Source of the DNA: Candidatus Zhuqueibacterota bacterium
GTDB taxonomy: Bacteria > Zhuqueibacterota > Zhuqueibacteria > Residuimicrobiales > Krinioviventaceae
DNA: 64,000 bases
Direction: 5' to 3'
NCBI GenBank assembly: GCA_016928775.1
Contig: JAFGKD010000014.1
Location: 37,849-101,848 of the forward strand
Shown here: positions 35,815 to 43,788 of the stretch, in pieces
How positions within the stretch are numbered: position 1 is the stretch's first letter
How the letters are laid out: the number at the start of each line of letters is the position of its first letter
Made by a program: the position numbers and the translations under genes
Notes under the pieces: model-generated
Told to the model about the DNA's origin: nothing
The model's database searches: none
What the model saw: the letters and a program-made list of their open reading frames with translations, nothing else

Positions 35815-35929
35815 AATAGAATCCTCCTGTTAAATGTGGATTTGGTTTTTTGAAACGGCTTTTATTTCAACAACATTTTCAGTGGCTCATTTATTTTAGC
35901 TTTAACCGTTCTTCGTCGAGTGATATCCC

Positions 35930-35944
35930 CGTACAATTTGTACG
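35930..35944. promoter_or_regulatory. Short palindrome upstream of the DUF6345 operon
   Basis: CGTACAA and TTGTACG flank a single T, giving a near-perfect 15-bp palindrome about 116 bases upstream of the first gene of the operon. It is a candidate operator. No convincing promoter hexamers can be assigned around it. Confidence 0.25.
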
Positions 35945-35958
35945 TTCTTATTGCCAAC

Positions 35959-36381
35959 TTAATCCAGTTTTATCCCCACACCCACTTCAAAAACATTTTT
36001 ACTTTGAAGATCATACAAATTCACTTCCGACAGATAACGATTTATCCCTATTTTGAAAGTATACTTTCTTAGCAGAAATGCATCGGTGGCTAAATAGAAA
36101 CTCAATACAAAAGCTTCTGCTGAGACATAGCTGCCGGCACCGCTTTTTTCATTTTCAAATCCATAACGTTTCATCCAGCTGGCCAACAGCGAGGCGCTGA
36201 AAATGCCAAACTCATGTCGTACTCCCAAACCGTGAGAAAAATTGAGACTGTTGTAGATGATCTCCCCTTTCGACGTTTGCCCCAGGATAAACTCTTGCTT
36301 GAATACAATGTGCCTGGAAAACCATGGCGAAAAGAACAGCTGTATACTACAGCCGGCAATTTTTTCGCTCATGGCATTCAA
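35959..36381 (-). pseudogene. Probable remnant of an outer-membrane beta-barrel protein
   Basis: The frame is open from 36456 to 35959. It has no signal peptide, and only TTG 36381 or ATG 36372 could serve as starts. The sequence alternates amphipathic strands (SIQLFFSPWFSRHIVFKQEF, SLNFSHGLGVRHEFGIFSAS, TFKIGINRYLSEVNLY) and ends FEVGVGIKLD, like the last strands of an outer-membrane barrel. The missing export signal suggests a 5'-truncated gene. A short cytoplasmic protein is less likely. Confidence 0.5.
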
Positions 36382-36583
36382 ATAGGCATCACGACAAATG
36401 AATGATGTAAAGCGCTTTGCCGTCCGTCTCGGGAGAATGGTATCGGTTATGTGCAGTCATATTTTGCTATTCATTCCTTTGCTTATGCTCTTGTTTAGGA
36501 CAGTAATTTTGGCGTTACTTCCCGAATGTTTTGTCAGCAAAATATAAATCTTGTAAAGATTACTACGATGCGATAATCGGACG

Positions 36584-36691
36584 TTAGCGCACCAGAACAA
36601 GTTTTTTAATTTCCCTGAAATCACCCGCCGTTTGTTCATCACATGAAATCGAAGATGGTCCCCGTGTGAGTTGAGATAGCAAAGCGTAGGC
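36584..36691 (-). pseudogene. Possible remnant of a type IX/FlgD-like sorting tail
   Basis: On the minus strand a short frame bounded by stops ends AGDFREIKKLVLVR and TAA (36586-36584). That is the usual ending of the YPNPFN sorting tails seen elsewhere in the window. Nothing recognisable precedes it. The rest of 36382-36840 holds no convincing gene; this fragment and the open 5' part of the barrel remnant suggest decayed genes. Confidence 0.35.
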
Positions 36692-36840
36692 ATTTTACTG
36701 CATGGAAAAAATCCTGGTAAATAGCGCAGGGGTAATTTTTCGATGAAACACGAATGCTTTTCATTCGTCAACCATTCGAGCATAAGGGGGAATTCAAAAG
36801 GAAAAGGATCAGATACCTCAATAAATGCTAAAGGATTCCT

Positions 36841-39081
36841 ATGACACGATCGCGTTTTTACATCATTGCTCTTTTGTCCATGACACTCATGGGGCTCGAG
36901 CTGACGTGGACCCGCATCTTTTCAGCCGAGTTTTTCTATACGTTTGCTTTTTTGGTACTGTCATTGGCCGTTTTGGGCTTGGGACTTGGTGCGTTGACAT
37001 TACGGCTTTTTCCAGCTTTAGCAAACGAAAAGCATCTGCCGGTTCTGTTGGCGCTCACGACCCTGTGTACGCTGCTGGGACCGCCAGCAGTGTTTTTGCT
37101 CGATGTGAATTTCTCTCTGCTTTTTAGTGATTGGATTGTGGTGGGCAAATTTGTCGTGGTCGTTTTTGCCCTGAGCTCGGCTTATTTTTGTGGCGGTCTG
37201 GCACTGGCGCTCATTTTCAGGCACTATAATAAAGAGATGCCTCGACTGTATATGGCTGATCTTGTCGGGGCGGGTATAGGTGTCGTGCTCGTCATTGTGT
37301 TAATGAATACTGTCGGTACGCCACAAGCGACATTTTTAATTGCGTTACCCACTATCGTGGCGATCACTCTTTGCAGTCGTACCTGGCTCAAGACGCTGCC
37401 GCTGCTATTGCTTCTCCTCGTGGTGGTGCTTATGAGCCGTGCAGAACATCTGCTGCAGGCCAAGCGGGAAGAACGAGCGCCGGTCATTCACACCCACTGG
37501 GATGCGATGGCCAAAGTCAAGCTCTACCAGGCCGAGGATACCTACCAGATGATAAACATCGACAATGTCGCGCATACAAGCGCTTATAAATTTGATGGTA
37601 ACTGGGACATGCCGGATTCGCTGAAATTTGAGTTTCCCATCAATCTGTCGCGATTGATCAGCGAGTTCGATTCCTGTCGATATGTTATCATCGGTGCCGG
37701 TGGTGGGGGGGATGTGGTTCAACCACTGCAGGAAAATGCCGCCGAGGTTTATGCCGTGGAAGTGATTCCATATTTAAACAAAATGCTGTACGATGGCCTG
37801 CTCACCGATTTTACCGGTCGTATCTATCAGGATCCTCGCGTTAGAGTCGTGACTGAGGACGCTCGAGCGTTTATTCGACGTTACAATAATTTTTTCGACA
37901 TCATTTATTCGTCAAGCTCGAATACCTTTGCGGCGTTGGCCTCCGGCGCTTTCGCATTGGCGGAAAATTATCTTTTTACCACTGAAGCTTTTGGTGATTA
38001 CTGGGATGCACTCTCGGCTAACGGTTACATGGTGCTGGAGCACCAGGTTTATGTACCACGTATTATTAGCCAGGTCAAAGAAGCCTTGATACGGCGTGGA
38101 GTAAATGACGTGAACGCACACTTTGCTGTCTACGACTGGCCGCAGGCGCGACGCAACATTCTGGTTTTATCCAAACGACCTCTCTCTCAGGATAAAATCA
38201 ACCACTTGATCACTGGTGATGCAAATTTATCAGCGTCTCCGTTCCAGTTGCTCTACCCGGCACCGGATTCGCTCGAACATCACCTGGTCAATCGAATTGC
38301 TTTGGATGGATGGCGAGCCGCGAGTGATTCAGCAAAAACGGATATCTCGCCATGCACCGATAATCGACCGTTTATCGCGCAGATGGGATTGTGGAAAAAC
38401 CTCCAGGTGAACAAGCTGGAAAAAGTGATTCCCTACAGCGATCTGTATGGATTTCCGCTTTCCAAAATGCTCATCGTGATTATTCTGATTGTTGTATTGC
38501 TTCTGGTGCTGCCATTGAATTTACTCCCCTATTTTTACAAGGGTCAAAAGCTGAAAGCGATACCCTGGCTCTATTTTTTCTCGATTGGTATGGCTTTTAT
38601 GATCGTAGAGATCGTTTTGATTCAAAAATACACGCTATTTATTGGCCCGCCTGTGTACAGCATCACTACTGTGCTTTTGACATTATTGAGTGCATCCGGA
38701 TTAGGCAGCCGCTTTTCGATAAAGGTACCGGACAATCTCGCGTTTATCGCCATCGCGATGTGGTTGCTCGGAGATATTTTTCTTTTTAGTTATGTGACGT
38801 CTGCTCTGGTTCATCTTTCACAGTTGGCGAGAATCCTTTTCACTGTTGTGCTGATTTTCCCGTTGGGCTTTTTTATGGGTATGCCCTTCCCGAAAGCGGC
38901 TTTACGCGTTGGGGCGTTAGTTGATTGGGGATTTGCAGTCAATAGTGCGGCTGCTGTGCTGGGATCTACAACAATTATGCTTGTAGCCTTTGCCAACGGA
39001 TTCCGCGCAGCGTTATTGATCGGCGCTTTGTTCTATCTCCTGGCGTGGATTTTATTGAGTCGAACGGCGGCATGGAAATAG
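36841..39081 (+). CDS. Membrane protein with an embedded spermidine-synthase-like domain
   Basis: A 746-residue fusion. About six membrane helices (residues 5-205, for example LMGLELTWTRIF and LVLSLAVLGLGLGALTL) precede a soluble Rossmann domain (about 220-500). That domain has VIIGAGGGGDVVQPL (near 281-295), VYAVEVIPYLNKM and VVTEDARAFI, the SAM-binding pattern of spermidine/spermine synthases. A second membrane block (about 535-740) contains FSIGMAFMIVEIVLIQKY and PLGFFMGMPFPKAAL. The aminopropyl-transfer acidic motif is not obvious, so the reaction is uncertain. Such membrane SpeE-like proteins are widespread and uncharacterised. Confidence 0.85.
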   Translation: MTRSRFYIIALLSMTLMGLELTWTRIFSAEFFYTFAFLVLSLAVLGLGLGALTLRLFPALANEKHLPVLLALTTLCTLLGPPAVFLLDVNFSLLFSDWIVVGKFVVVVFALSSAYFCGGLALALIFRHYNKEMPRLYMADLVGAGIGVVLVIVLMNTVGTPQATFLIALPTIVAITLCSRTWLKTLPLLLLLLVVVLMSRAEHLLQAKREERAPVIHTHWDAMAKVKLYQAEDTYQMINIDNVAHTSAYKFDGNWDMPDSLKFEFPINLSRLISEFDSCRYVIIGAGGGGDVVQPLQENAAEVYAVEVIPYLNKMLYDGLLTDFTGRIYQDPRVRVVTEDARAFIRRYNNFFDIIYSSSSNTFAALASGAFALAENYLFTTEAFGDYWDALSANGYMVLEHQVYVPRIISQVKEALIRRGVNDVNAHFAVYDWPQARRNILVLSKRPLSQDKINHLITGDANLSASPFQLLYPAPDSLEHHLVNRIALDGWRAASDSAKTDISPCTDNRPFIAQMGLWKNLQVNKLEKVIPYSDLYGFPLSKMLIVIILIVVLLLVLPLNLLPYFYKGQKLKAIPWLYFFSIGMAFMIVEIVLIQKYTLFIGPPVYSITTVLLTLLSASGLGSRFSIKVPDNLAFIAIAMWLLGDIFLFSYVTSALVHLSQLARILFTVVLIFPLGFFMGMPFPKAALRVGALVDWGFAVNSAAAVLGSTTIMLVAFANGFRAALLIGALFYLLAWILLSRTAAWK

Positions 39082-39113
39082 GTTTGCGGTTCAATATAAA
39101 AAGAATTCATAGA

Positions 39114-39142
39114 TTGACAATTTTTTTTATCGTAATTTATCG
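39114..39142 (+). promoter_or_regulatory. Possible promoter before the carbamate kinase gene
   Basis: TTGACA at 39114-39119 is a consensus -35. With a 17-base spacer the -10 would be TTATCG at 39137-39142, which is poor. The surrounding sequence is very AT-rich. It lies in the only gap before the kinase start. Confidence 0.3.
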
Positions 39143-39185
39143 AATAAAAAATGAATTTCACGCTTTAGATTTGAGACACCAAACG

Positions 39186-40139
39186 ATGCATCATCAATCC
39201 GGCAAAATCGCCGTCGTTGCCCTTGGTGGTAACGCAATCACACGAGAGTTTGAAGAGGGGGACATCTACCAGCAGTTTGCGAATACGCGACAATCGCTCG
39301 TCGGTGTCGCCGAGTTGATCGAGTTTGGATATCGGCTGGCAATCACCCACGGCAACGGACCGCAGGTCGGCAATGCCCTCATTCGAGTCGAGGCAACACG
39401 CGATCTTTTACCTCCCATTCCATTGGGTGTGCTGGTCGCAGATTTGGAGGGCGGCATGGGATATATGATCGAACAGTCGCTGCAAAACAAGCTGCACAAG
39501 AGAGGTATTCAGCGGCCAGTCGTGACTTTGTTAGCGCAGGTGATTGTGGATAAAAACGATCCTTCAATTTTGAATCCCAGCAAATTTGTCGGCCCATTTT
39601 ATAGAAAAGAGGAAACAGCATCGCTTGAAAATAACAGAAACTACACGCTGAAAGATGATTCCGGACGCGGCTATCGGCGCGTAGTGCCGTCACCGCTCCC
39701 TCGGGCGATTGTCGAAATAGAAACCATTAAAGCACTGGTGCATGCGGGTACGATCGTCATCACCGCTGGTGGTGGTGGTATTCCCGTTTACATTGAAGAT
39801 GACGGCCGCTATGAAGGACTTGATGCTGTTGTTGACAAAGATCGAACCTCTGCCATATTGGCTGCGGATATAAACGCTGATGAGCTCTATATCCTCACCT
39901 CGGTCGATAAAGTCGCATTGAATTATCGCCAGCCGAACATGACCTATCTTGATCGAATGTCAAAAGGAGACGCAAAAACCTATCTCGAGCAAGGGCATTT
40001 CCCGCCCGGCAATATGGGACCAAAAATTGAAGCGGCAATCCATTTTCTTGAACATGGCGGCAAAAGAGCTGTTATTACCTCGATCGACAAAATGTCGAAC
40101 GCCATCAGAGGCGAAACGGGAACCGAGATTGTATCGTAA
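39186..40139 (+). CDS. arcC: Carbamate kinase
   Basis: A 317-residue amino-acid-kinase-fold enzyme transferring phosphate between carbamoyl phosphate and ADP. Typical motifs are VVALGGNAI at the N-terminus, LAITHGNGPQVGNALIRVEA, PLGVLVADLEGGMGYMIEQS, VVPSPLPRAIVEIETIKAL, VITAGGGGIPVYIEDDG, and GNMGPKIEAAIHFLEHG near the end. Start ATG 39186; the frame extends upstream but would enter the preceding gene. No arginine deiminase or ornithine transcarbamylase gene is adjacent, so it may serve purine, agmatine or carbamoyl-phosphate metabolism. Confidence 0.95.
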   Translation: MHHQSGKIAVVALGGNAITREFEEGDIYQQFANTRQSLVGVAELIEFGYRLAITHGNGPQVGNALIRVEATRDLLPPIPLGVLVADLEGGMGYMIEQSLQNKLHKRGIQRPVVTLLAQVIVDKNDPSILNPSKFVGPFYRKEETASLENNRNYTLKDDSGRGYRRVVPSPLPRAIVEIETIKALVHAGTIVITAGGGGIPVYIEDDGRYEGLDAVVDKDRTSAILAADINADELYILTSVDKVALNYRQPNMTYLDRMSKGDAKTYLEQGHFPPGNMGPKIEAAIHFLEHGGKRAVITSIDKMSNAIRGETGTEIVS

Positions 40140-40264
40140 AATCCAAGAACCAAGGTTTTACTCCGCATCCCAAATAGTGCTTGCTTTGTCAGGCGATTAT
40201 GGTTAAATTCGATTAACATTTATTGTGAGAGCAAAGAGTAAGAACGAATAGAGGCAATAAGTAT

Positions 40265-41398
40265 TTGTCGAGCTCCCATCTGAGAAGTATTTCACAAGAT
40301 GATCTCGCATTTATGCGACGAGCATTGAGTCTGGCGGAAAAGGGCCGTGGTGCGGTGAGTCCAAACCCGATGGTTGGCGCTGTCATTGTCAAAGATAGTA
40401 AGGTGGTGGGTGAAGGATATCACAAAAAGCATGGTGCAGCGCACGCCGAGGTCAACGCGATAAATGCTGCGGGCGATCATGCACTCGGCGCAACAATGTA
40501 TGTGATATTGGAGCCGTGCAATCACACTGGCAAGACCGGGCCGTGCACGCATAAAATATTCGAAGCCGGCATTTCTGCAGTGGTCGTCGGAATGATTGAT
40601 CCCAATCCATTAGTGAATGGCAAGGGTATTCAATATTTGCGCTCAAAAGGTATTGCTGTCGTTGAAAATGTGCTTGAGAAAGAAGCGCGAGAATTGAATC
40701 GAGCCTACATCAAATATATTCAAACTGGCAAACCTTATATCGTTCTCAAATTGGCGCAAACGCTCGACGGGCGAATCGCCTCAAGCACCGGCCACTCCAA
40801 ATGGGTGACCGGCGAGAATTCCCGTAGCGTAGCGCACAAGTTGCGCGCGCAACACGATGCAATTTTGGTGGGTATTGGCACGATACTGATGGATGATCCC
40901 CATTTGACCGTGCGCAAGTTTAAAGGTCTTTCACCGAAACGAATTGTTCTGGATAGCCAGCTCCGCATCCCTTTGGACGCCAATGTGCTGTCAGATGAAA
41001 GCCCAAATAAAACAATTATAGTGACGACGAATACGGCGTCCAAGGAAAAAATTGCGCGCATTGTCGAGCGTGGTTCGATTGTACTGGTTCTGGATGCAGA
41101 TGAACGTGGTTGGGTTCCCCAGGACATCTTGTGGAGAGAATTGGGTGCTTTGGGCATTACATCCATTATGGTTGAAGGCGGCAGCAGCGTGCACACCGAA
41201 TGCCTGAAGAGTCGCCATGCTGATGAAATTATCATATTTTTCGCGCCGAAAATTTTAGGAACCGGCGTTGATGCTATTGGTGATTTGGGGATCCGCAACA
41301 TGAATTCCGCGCTCAAATTGGAGAACCTCAAGATTAAAAGACTACAAGACGATTTTATGCTCTCCGCCAATTTACAAAAAGAGAGCGGGGAATTTTAG
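40265..41398 (+). CDS. ribD: Bifunctional riboflavin deaminase/reductase RibD
   Basis: A 377-residue enzyme catalysing deamination and then reduction of the GTP-derived pyrimidine intermediate. The N-terminal zinc deaminase has HAEVNAI and EPCNHTGKTGPCT; the C-terminal reductase starts near PYIVLKLAQTLDGRIAS and has SKWVTGENSR, IVLDSQLRIP and IMVEGGSSVHTECL. TTG 40265, after GAGG, gives the usual N-terminus; ATG 40313 would cut into the deaminase. It is the first gene of a complete rib operon. Confidence 0.96.
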   Translation: MSSSHLRSISQDDLAFMRRALSLAEKGRGAVSPNPMVGAVIVKDSKVVGEGYHKKHGAAHAEVNAINAAGDHALGATMYVILEPCNHTGKTGPCTHKIFEAGISAVVVGMIDPNPLVNGKGIQYLRSKGIAVVENVLEKEARELNRAYIKYIQTGKPYIVLKLAQTLDGRIASSTGHSKWVTGENSRSVAHKLRAQHDAILVGIGTILMDDPHLTVRKFKGLSPKRIVLDSQLRIPLDANVLSDESPNKTIIVTTNTASKEKIARIVERGSIVLVLDADERGWVPQDILWRELGALGITSIMVEGGSSVHTECLKSRHADEIIIFFAPKILGTGVDAIGDLGIRNMNSALKLENLKIKRLQDDFMLSANLQKESGEF

Positions 41399-41403
41399 CT
41401 GAC

Positions 41404-42042
41404 ATGTTCACCGGGCTTGTTGAACACGTGGGTCAAATTCGCTCGCTTGTCAAGCATGGAGATGGACTAAGTCTGACCATCGAGGCGCAGCATATTGTGC
41501 AAAACATGGCTGTGGGCGATAGCGTCGCTGTTGATGGTGTATGTCTGACCGTTGTTCATTGTACATCGTCCGATTTCTCGGTTGACGCTGTGGGTGAAAC
41601 TGTGTCTCGATCGACATTGCAGACAAAATCAGTTCATGCAAGAGTGAATCTCGAGAGGGCATTGCTCGCTGGTGGACGCCTGGGCGGACATTTTGTGCAG
41701 GGACATGTGGATGGCCTCGGCCAAATAACCTCTATCCAAAAACGCGATCCCGGTTATTGGCTTGAGGTTCGCTTGCCCGATCAACTTGTTCCGTTCGTCG
41801 TTGAAAAAGGCTCCATAGCACTGGACGGCACAAGTTTGACGATTGCGCATATCGACGTGCCAGTTGTGTCATTGGCGATCATCCCCCATACCTGGAAAAC
41901 GACGACGCTGCAAGATAAAAAGGTCGGAGATACGATGAATGTTGAAGTGGATATATTGGCCAAATATGTTCGAAATTTTCTGCAGCCACATAAAACGTCA
42001 GATGGATTGACACTGGAACGATTAACTGAATTGGGCTATTAA
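41404..42042 (+). CDS. ribE: Riboflavin synthase alpha chain
   Basis: A 212-residue protein with the two homologous lumazine-binding barrels. It opens MFTGLVEHVGQI. The first repeat has VGDSVAVDGVCLTV, and LGGHFVQGHVDGLGQI begins the second, which has KGSIALDGTSLTI. It converts two molecules of dimethylribityllumazine to riboflavin. It starts 5 bases after ribD and ends 6 bases before ribBA. Confidence 0.96.
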   Translation: MFTGLVEHVGQIRSLVKHGDGLSLTIEAQHIVQNMAVGDSVAVDGVCLTVVHCTSSDFSVDAVGETVSRSTLQTKSVHARVNLERALLAGGRLGGHFVQGHVDGLGQITSIQKRDPGYWLEVRLPDQLVPFVVEKGSIALDGTSLTIAHIDVPVVSLAIIPHTWKTTTLQDKKVGDTMNVEVDILAKYVRNFLQPHKTSDGLTLERLTELGY

Positions 42043-42048
42043 ATCAAA

Positions 42049-43287
42049 ATGCAAACAGACTTTAATACCATAGATGAGGCGGTTGACGAGCTCAAAGCCG
42101 GAAAAATTGTCATTGTTGCAGATGATGAAGACCGCGAGAACGAAGGCGATTTTATCATGTTAGCGGAAAAAGCGACCGCTGAGAAAATCAATTTTATGGC
42201 GAAATATGGCCGTGGTTTGATCTGCGTCGGAATGACAGAAGAACGATTACGCGAGCTCGAAATTTTTCCTATGGTACAATATAATACCTCGCCGATGCGT
42301 ACGAATTTCACGGTGTCTGTGGATGCCAGGCATGGCATAACGACCGGTATTTCGGCGGTTGATCGGGCCAAAACAATCCTCGATTTGATGCAACCGACAA
42401 GAACAGCAAAAGACTTTGCCAAGCCCGGCCATATATTCCCCATTGCCGCTGTCAAGGGCGGCGTTCTACACCGCGCAGGTCATACGGAAGCGGTCGTCGA
42501 TTTAGCTCGGCTGGCCGGTGCCGTACCGGCGGGTGTGCTGTGCGAGATTCTCAATGAGGATGGAAGCATGGCTCGGGTTCCGGACCTGAAAAAAATCGCT
42601 CAACAACATCATCTGAAATTTATAACCGTCAGAGAACTGATCAGCTATCGCCACCGAACCGAGGTTTTTGTTGAAAAAGTCGCTTCGGCAGACTTTCCAA
42701 CAAAGTATGGTCATTTTACACTGCATGTTTTTCATAGCCAGATCGATGATCAAGACCACCTCGCCATTGTCAAAGGTGAAATTGTTCCCAATGAACCCGT
42801 TCTGACGCGAGTGCATTCTGAATGCATAACCGGTGATCTATTTGGATCATTGCGCTGTGATTGCGGCGACCAACTGGCGTATGCGCTTCAGGCGATTCAA
42901 AAAGAGGGACGGGGCGTCGTTTTGTATATGCGACAGGAGGGACGAGGTATTGGACTGGCCAATAAAATTCGCGCTTATCACCTGCAAGATCGAGGTAAAG
43001 ATACTGTTGAAGCAAACGAGGAGCTGGGATTTGCAGCTGATTTGCGCGACTATGGCATTGGTGCACAGATACTCTCCGAATTGGGCATACATCAGTTGCG
43101 ACTGCTAACCAATAATCCGAAAAAGATAGTCGGTCTTGAAGGCTATGGCCTCAAGGTCATTGAACGTGTTCCCATTGAAATTGAGCCCAATCCGGTGAAT
43201 GTCGCTTATCTCAAAACAAAACGGGATAAAATGGGACACTTGATTTTGGACGATAACAATGTTTTGTATTCAATATGTGAAAAGTGA
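42049..43287 (+). CDS. ribBA: RibBA: DHBP synthase / GTP cyclohydrolase II
   Basis: A 412-residue fusion making both precursors of the pathway. The N-terminal 3,4-dihydroxy-2-butanone-4-phosphate synthase has [20 protein letters not shown] and [20 protein letters not shown]. The C-terminal GTP cyclohydrolase II has [20 protein letters not shown] (three zinc cysteines), [20 protein letters not shown] and [10 protein letters not shown]. Both active sites look intact. Its TGA overlaps a possible GTG start of ribH. Confidence 0.97.
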   Translation: MQTDFNTIDEAVDELKAGKIVIVADDEDRENEGDFIMLAEKATAEKINFMAKYGRGLICVGMTEERLRELEIFPMVQYNTSPMRTNFTVSVDARHGITTGISAVDRAKTILDLMQPTRTAKDFAKPGHIFPIAAVKGGVLHRAGHTEAVVDLARLAGAVPAGVLCEILNEDGSMARVPDLKKIAQQHHLKFITVRELISYRHRTEVFVEKVASADFPTKYGHFTLHVFHSQIDDQDHLAIVKGEIVPNEPVLTRVHSECITGDLFGSLRCDCGDQLAYALQAIQKEGRGVVLYMRQEGRGIGLANKIRAYHLQDRGKDTVEANEELGFAADLRDYGIGAQILSELGIHQLRLLTNNPKKIVGLEGYGLKVIERVPIEIEPNPVNVAYLKTKRDKMGHLILDDNNVLYSICEK

Positions 43288-43292
43288 GAAAA

Positions 43293-43763
43293 ATGATGCC
43301 CACTATAATTGAAGGTCATCTGCAGGCGACAGATAAAAAATTCGCCATCGTTGTCAGTCGGTTTAATGAGTTGATTTGTCGCAAATTGCTGGAGGGGGCG
43401 CTGGATTGTATCGTTCGACACGGTGGCAACCTGGATGATGTGTTTATCGCCTGGGTTCCTGGATCTTTTGAAATCCCAATAGCCGCCAAAAAGTTTGCCG
43501 AAAGTGGTAAATATGACGCCGTGATATGTCTAGGCGCGGTTATTCGCGGTGCGACGCCGCATTTTGAGTATATCGCCGCTGAAGTGACCAAAGGTATTGC
43601 TCAGGTCAGTCTTGAAACCGGTTTACCGATAACCTACGGCGTTATTACGCCGGACACACTTGAACAAGCCATTGAACGCGCCGGCACAAAAGCCGGGAAC
43701 AAAGGCTGGGATGCGGCGTTAAGTGCTATTGAAATGACCAATCTTTTTGACAAAATGAACTAG
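43293..43763 (+). CDS. ribH: 6,7-dimethyl-8-ribityllumazine synthase
   Basis: A 156-residue capsid-type enzyme completing the lumazine step. Motifs: [47 protein letters not shown] and [23 protein letters not shown] 43293 is chosen because AAGTGAG lies just upstream; GTG 43284 and ATG 43296 are alternatives. It is the last gene of the rib operon, and the following gene begins 25 bases later with a different role. Confidence 0.96.
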   Translation: MMPTIIEGHLQATDKKFAIVVSRFNELICRKLLEGALDCIVRHGGNLDDVFIAWVPGSFEIPIAAKKFAESGKYDAVICLGAVIRGATPHFEYIAAEVTKGIAQVSLETGLPITYGVITPDTLEQAIERAGTKAGNKGWDAALSAIEMTNLFDKMN

Positions 43764-43788
43764 ATCACATTCCTTCGGATTCTGACCT

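Noticed and set aside
36457..36783. Minus-strand frame of 108 codons in the 36.4-36.8 kb gap
   Set aside because: No motif, no ribosome-binding site, and it overlaps the more convincing sorting-tail fragment in another frame.
40140..40264. Possible FMN riboswitch before ribD
   Set aside because: None of the conserved RFN-element segments can be found in this short leader.
40735..41370. Minus-strand open frame of 211 codons inside ribD
   Set aside because: Shadow of the conserved reductase domain; composition unlike a real protein.
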